From positions 620,001-684,000 of the forward strand of contig NZ_SZQJ01000004.1 of assembly GCF_013369335.1 (NCBI RefSeq): a DNA stretch of 64,000 nt, written 5' to 3'. Position 1 is the first letter of the stretch. Every line of letters starts with the position of its first letter. This document shows positions 61,258 through 64,000 of the stretch, one piece after another. Under the pieces are notes generated by a model, which was given only the letters and a program-made list of their open reading frames with translations, ran no database searches and had not been told where the DNA came from. Origin of the DNA: Vibrio sp. JPW-9-11-11. GTDB taxonomy: Bacteria; Pseudomonadota; Gammaproteobacteria; Enterobacterales; Vibrionaceae. The translations under genes and the position numbers were made by a program.

Positions 61258-62163
61258 ATGATTCTAGTTGTAGGTCACAAGAACCCTGATAGCGATAGTA
61301 TCTGTAGTGCACTAGTCGCAACCGAACTGCTAACAGCACGTGGTGTTGAGGCAAAGCCGATTCGCCAAGGTGAGATCAACCGTGAGACTCAACACATTCT
61401 TGAAGTCGCTGGCGCAGAAGTACCAGAGTTACGCACTTCAGTGGCGGGCGAAAAAATCTGGCTGGTAGACTACTCAGATCTAGCACAAGCTCCAGATGAC
61501 GTGGCAGACGCTGAGATCCTTGGCATTGTTGACCACCACCGTCTCGGTGATGTGATGACAGTCAACCCAATGGAAGCTTGGATTTGGCCTGTGGGCTGTA
61601 CGAATACCGTGCTGTTCAACATGTTCAAAATCGAGGGACATGAAATTAAGCCGCAAATTGCTAAGCTTATGATGTCTGCAATTCTATCTGACACTGTGGG
61701 TTTTGCCTCTCCTACTTGTACGCAAAAAGACAAAGACGCAGTGGCCGAGCTAGCGGAAATCGCTGGTGTGACGGATGTTGATACGTTTATCAAAGATCTG
61801 TTGATTGCCAAAACCAACATAGAAGGCCTATCTGCGGCTGAACTTGTTGAGAAAGACTTGAAAGGTTACCCTTTCAACGGTCGTGATGTGGTGGTTGGTC
61901 AGGTTGAACTGGCGACACTTGAGCAAGTTGACGGCATGATCGAGGCGCTAGAAGCCGACCTAGAACGCCGTTGCAATGAAGAAGGCTTGGCGTTTGCTGC
62001 AGTCATGCTGACCGATATCACAACTGCACAAACTCGTCTACTCTACAAAGGTGAGTGGGCAGAGAAGCTGGTTAAACACGAACAAGATGGCGTGTTAATG
62101 ATGGAAAACACGTTAAGCCGTAAGAAACAAGGCTGGCCTTGGTTGCAAACAGAGCTAGTGTAA
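61258..62163 (+). CDS. ppaC: Manganese-dependent inorganic pyrophosphatase
   Basis: A 301-residue family-II (DHH) pyrophosphatase, cytosolic. Metal motifs: VVGHKNPDSDSICSALVATE, LVDYSDLAQAP, GIVDHHRLGDV (DHH) and SDTVGFASPTCTQKD. The C-terminal DHHA2 domain ends with SRKKQGWPWL, the substrate-binding Arg-Lys-Lys motif. It needs Mn or Co, which gives sense to the divergent manganese-transporter gene. It is monocistronic or read into the DUF2750 gene past a terminator. Confidence 0.96.
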   Translation: MILVVGHKNPDSDSICSALVATELLTARGVEAKPIRQGEINRETQHILEVAGAEVPELRTSVAGEKIWLVDYSDLAQAPDDVADAEILGIVDHHRLGDVMTVNPMEAWIWPVGCTNTVLFNMFKIEGHEIKPQIAKLMMSAILSDTVGFASPTCTQKDKDAVAELAEIAGVTDVDTFIKDLLIAKTNIEGLSAAELVEKDLKGYPFNGRDVVVGQVELATLEQVDGMIEALEADLERRCNEEGLAFAAVMLTDITTAQTRLLYKGEWAEKLVKHEQDGVLMMENTLSRKKQGWPWLQTELV

Positions 62164-62184
62164 TCGGTCAATTCGGTATTGATT

Positions 62185-62217
62185 AACGCCCACGGTTTAG
62201 CCGTGGGCGTTTTATTT
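62185..62217 (+). terminator. Rho-independent terminator after ppaC
   Basis: AACGCCCACGG-TTTAG-CCGTGGGCGTT followed by TTATTTT. The DUF2750 gene starts only 13 bases later, so some read-through or an internal promoter is needed for its expression. Confidence 0.88.
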
Positions 62218-62229
62218 TAAGGGGCGGGT

Positions 62230-62613
62230 ATGTCACAACCATTATCACCACAACAAATTGAATCGGTTAATAAAATGCGTCCAGATGAGCGTTTTAACTA
62301 CTGCATTAAGGAAATAGCTCAGCAGCGCAAAGTCTGGATTCTAACCGATGAGCATGGCTGCGTAATGCTCAATAGCGAAGATGAAGACTGTGTGCCAGTA
62401 TGGCCTCATCAGGAATTTGCTCAGCAATGGGCCACAGGAGAGTGGGCGCATTGCCAAGCTGAAGCCATCTCTACCGCTAAGTGGTTTAGTCGCTGGACCC
62501 ATGGGCTTGAAGATGACGAGTTAGCGGTCGTCGTATTTCCAGACACTAACCAAGAAGGTGTAGTCTTGTTCCCTGATGAGTTGGAATTTGAGCTGAAAAA
62601 GCGTGGCGCTTAG
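62230..62613 (+). CDS. DUF2750 family protein
   Basis: A 127-residue cytoplasmic protein matching DUF2750: MRPDERFNYCIKEIAQQRKV, WILTDEHGCVMLNSEDEDCV, VWPHQEFAQQWATGEW and VVFPDTNQEGVVLFPDELEF. The family's function is unknown. A strong GGGGCGGG precedes ATG, overlapping the end of the ppaC terminator region. Its stop is one base from the stop of the convergent DUF2927 gene, with no terminator between them. Confidence 0.85.
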   Translation: MSQPLSPQQIESVNKMRPDERFNYCIKEIAQQRKVWILTDEHGCVMLNSEDEDCVPVWPHQEFAQQWATGEWAHCQAEAISTAKWFSRWTHGLEDDELAVVVFPDTNQEGVVLFPDELEFELKKRGA

Positions 62614-62614
62614 C

Positions 62615-63397
62615 TTAATAACCGACTAATTGAAACAGCTCTCCACCGGTAGAGATAGAGACGGCGCTTTCTAGAGTGCCGTCTTTTTTATACCGCTGCA
62701 GAATAGGCCGAATGATCTCGCGTACCTGCTGTTCATTCATTCCGGCTGTGAGTTGTGGTTCGTAAAGAAGCTTGAGTAGTATAACGTCGAGCGGAGAGAG
62801 TAAATCTTCAGGTGTTTCGTCGTTAAAAATAGAGGGGTAGGCGCGTTCTGAGTCGTTCGGCAACCCTAACACTTGGGTAATTTCCTCCACAATACAGGCC
62901 AGTAGCTTACCGTGCTCTCTGGCTTGATCAACGGGAATGATCACCGCGGCTCTGGAGATAGCGCCGTCGCTGGCCACTTGATAGCCCGCCTTGCATATCG
63001 CACCGTACACGTGCTTGAGCGCCTCAACACCAAAGTGAGTTTCTATGTCTTCTCGCCATTTTGACTCACGGGTATAAATCCAGGTGACATTAGCTTGGTC
63101 GGCAGAATTGACTCGTCGTATCAGGTGTCCGGTGACGTGTTCGAGGTGGCGGATATGAGCATTGGTCAACTCATCATGCAAGTCGCGATCGCCGACTTTA
63201 TGTTCAACCCAAATTTTGACAGGCTCTTGCCATTTCACCAGCGGCTTGCTGCCCGCTGAGTATTCATTGCGCAGTGCGACGTTAATAAAGGCCGTTTCGA
63301 CAAACTTAGGATCGTGCCAAGTCTGTGGAATTTGGGAGGCAAATAGCTGAGAACTGGCCAATAGAGAGACGAGGATTAGGGTGGCAGTTCTTAGCAT
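62615..63397 (-). CDS. DUF2927 exported protein, zincin-like
   Basis: 260 residues with a signal peptide (RTATLILVSLLASSQLFASQ). The DUF2927 domain follows: FVETAFINVALRNEYSAGSK, VKIWVEHKVGDRDLHDELTN and CIVEEITQVLGLPNDSERAY. The last block resembles a degenerate HEXXH zincin helix (EEITQ), so catalytic activity is doubtful. It is probably periplasmic or secreted; the role is unknown. It lies six bases after sapF, so may be co-transcribed with the sap genes. Confidence 0.8.
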   Translation of the reverse strand: MLRTATLILVSLLASSQLFASQIPQTWHDPKFVETAFINVALRNEYSAGSKPLVKWQEPVKIWVEHKVGDRDLHDELTNAHIRHLEHVTGHLIRRVNSADQANVTWIYTRESKWREDIETHFGVEALKHVYGAICKAGYQVASDGAISRAAVIIPVDQAREHGKLLACIVEEITQVLGLPNDSERAYPSIFNDETPEDLLSPLDVILLKLLYEPQLTAGMNEQQVREIIRPILQRYKKDGTLESAVSISTGGELFQLVGY

Positions 63398-63403
63398 ATC
63401 GGT

Positions 63404-64000
63404 TTACCTAAAACAGGTGGCTTTATTAAAGTGGCTTTCAACTAAGCGCTGCGTGATCGGGTGTTCAGGGCAAGAGAGTACTTGGTGCGTTTCCCCACTT
63501 TCGACAACTTTGCCTTCATGCATCACCATCACTTTGTCAGTAATGTGCTTAATGACCCCGATATGTTGCGACACATAGATAAACGATACTCCCATCTCCT
63601 CTTGAAGCTCGAGGAATAGGTTAATAATTTGTGAACGCATTGCCATGTCTAAGCCGTTAAGTGCTTCATCGGCAACAATTATCGAAGGTTGCAAGATCAA
63701 AGCACGAGCCAAACAAACACGCTGTTTCTGGCCTGTCGCTAGCATCTGTGGATAGAAGTAGGCGTGCTCTGGTAAAAGGCCAACTCGCAGCAATGTTTCT
63801 TTGACGCGTTTGGTTCGCGCTTCCGGTGGCATACTGGTATTTCTTTTTAATGGGCCTTCAAGGATGCGACCAATTTGAATGCGCGGATTCAATGACGTAT
63901 TGGGATCTTGGAAAATCATCCGAATCAGTTTACAGCGCGTCGCATAGTCACGATGTTCAAGGGGCTCACCATTGACGCGAATTTCGCCTGACGTTGGTTC
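63404..64000 (-). CDS. sapF: SapF, ATP-binding protein of the Sap peptide/putrescine ABC transporter (partial)
   Basis: The frame is open to the right edge (EPTSGEIRVNGEPLEHRDYA before IRMIFQDP), so the N-terminus with the Walker A loop is outside. Seen here: Q loop MIFQDPNTSLNPRIQIG, signature region PQMLATGQKQRVCLARALIL, Walker B SIIVADEALNGLDMAMRSQ and switch His in YVSQHIGVI. It follows E. coli SapF closely (LLPEHAYFYPQMLA, ADEAL). Sap transporters affect resistance to cationic peptides, and SapBCDF exports putrescine in E. coli. sapABCD should lie to the right. Confidence 0.92.
   Translation of the reverse strand, partial: EPTSGEIRVNGEPLEHRDYATRCKLIRMIFQDPNTSLNPRIQIGRILEGPLKRNTSMPPEARTKRVKETLLRVGLLPEHAYFYPQMLATGQKQRVCLARALILQPSIIVADEALNGLDMAMRSQIINLFLELQEEMGVSFIYVSQHIGVIKHITDKVMVMHEGKVVESGETHQVLSCPEHPITQRLVESHFNKATCFR

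Overview
The window is a stretch of chromosome from a marine Vibrio. The signs are the mnmA-hflD-purB order, a Gsk inosine-guanosine kinase, an H-NS protein, a FabV-type enoyl reductase, an ectABC-ask cluster and a lysine-riboswitch NhaC-family transporter. The species cannot be fixed from the sequence alone. Nearly everything looks like core or long-resident DNA. I see no IS element, integrase, CRISPR array, tRNA or rRNA. Both edges cut genes: a chemoreceptor at the left and sapF at the right.

Layout. 1-12.3 kb: a chemoreceptor tail; an NhaR-like LysR regulator divergent from dabB-dabA (inorganic-carbon uptake); a leftward group with a PPC-domain protein, a DUF1496 protein and a PLP enzyme; then a histidine kinase/response regulator pair divergent from a three-gene lipid-linked sugar cassette (GT2, ArnT-like GT, GtrA). 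12.3-17.9 kb: fatty-acid metabolism (psrA, fadE, fabV), with FadR-like and PsrA-like sites before psrA, then xthA. 18-24 kb: a complete dCache chemoreceptor and the leftward run dinG, TSUP permease, priC, rsmS. 24.4-31.4 kb: a porin, a DUF2057 protein, and the divergent biotin genes bioA / bioBFCD around a BirA operator. 31.4-39 kb: a 55-residue unknown protein, htpX, and an eight-gene operon (NTF2-like, SDR, flavin oxidase, DUF1365, Cfa-like, DUF2878, chalcone-isomerase-like, DUF3833) behind an array of TGTACA boxes of the kind bound by LitR/CarH photoreceptors.

39-47.3 kb: leftward mnmA, hflD, purB (PurR box before purB); a small unknown protein; gsk with its own PurR-like box; hns; and a lysine riboswitch before a lysine transporter (LysW type). 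47.4-54.8 kb: the complete his operon (hisL attenuator, then hisG D C B H A F IE). 54.9-64 kb: a membrane TPR protein; ectA-B-C and aspartokinase with a CRP site upstream and a terminator-like hairpin before the kinase gene; a predicted manganese transporter with a perfect Fur/Mur-type palindrome, next to Mn-dependent pyrophosphatase ppaC; DUF2750 and DUF2927 proteins; and sapF.

The most useful extra signals are regulatory: FadR-, PsrA-, BirA-, PurR-, CRP- and Fur-like sites, a lysine riboswitch with a visible alternative pairing, a his attenuator, an OmpR-type repeat before the sugar cassette, and a leftward terminator at 12.3 kb with no gene feeding it. Two short genes, rsmS (20309-20476) and an unknown (31436-31603), are easy to miss.
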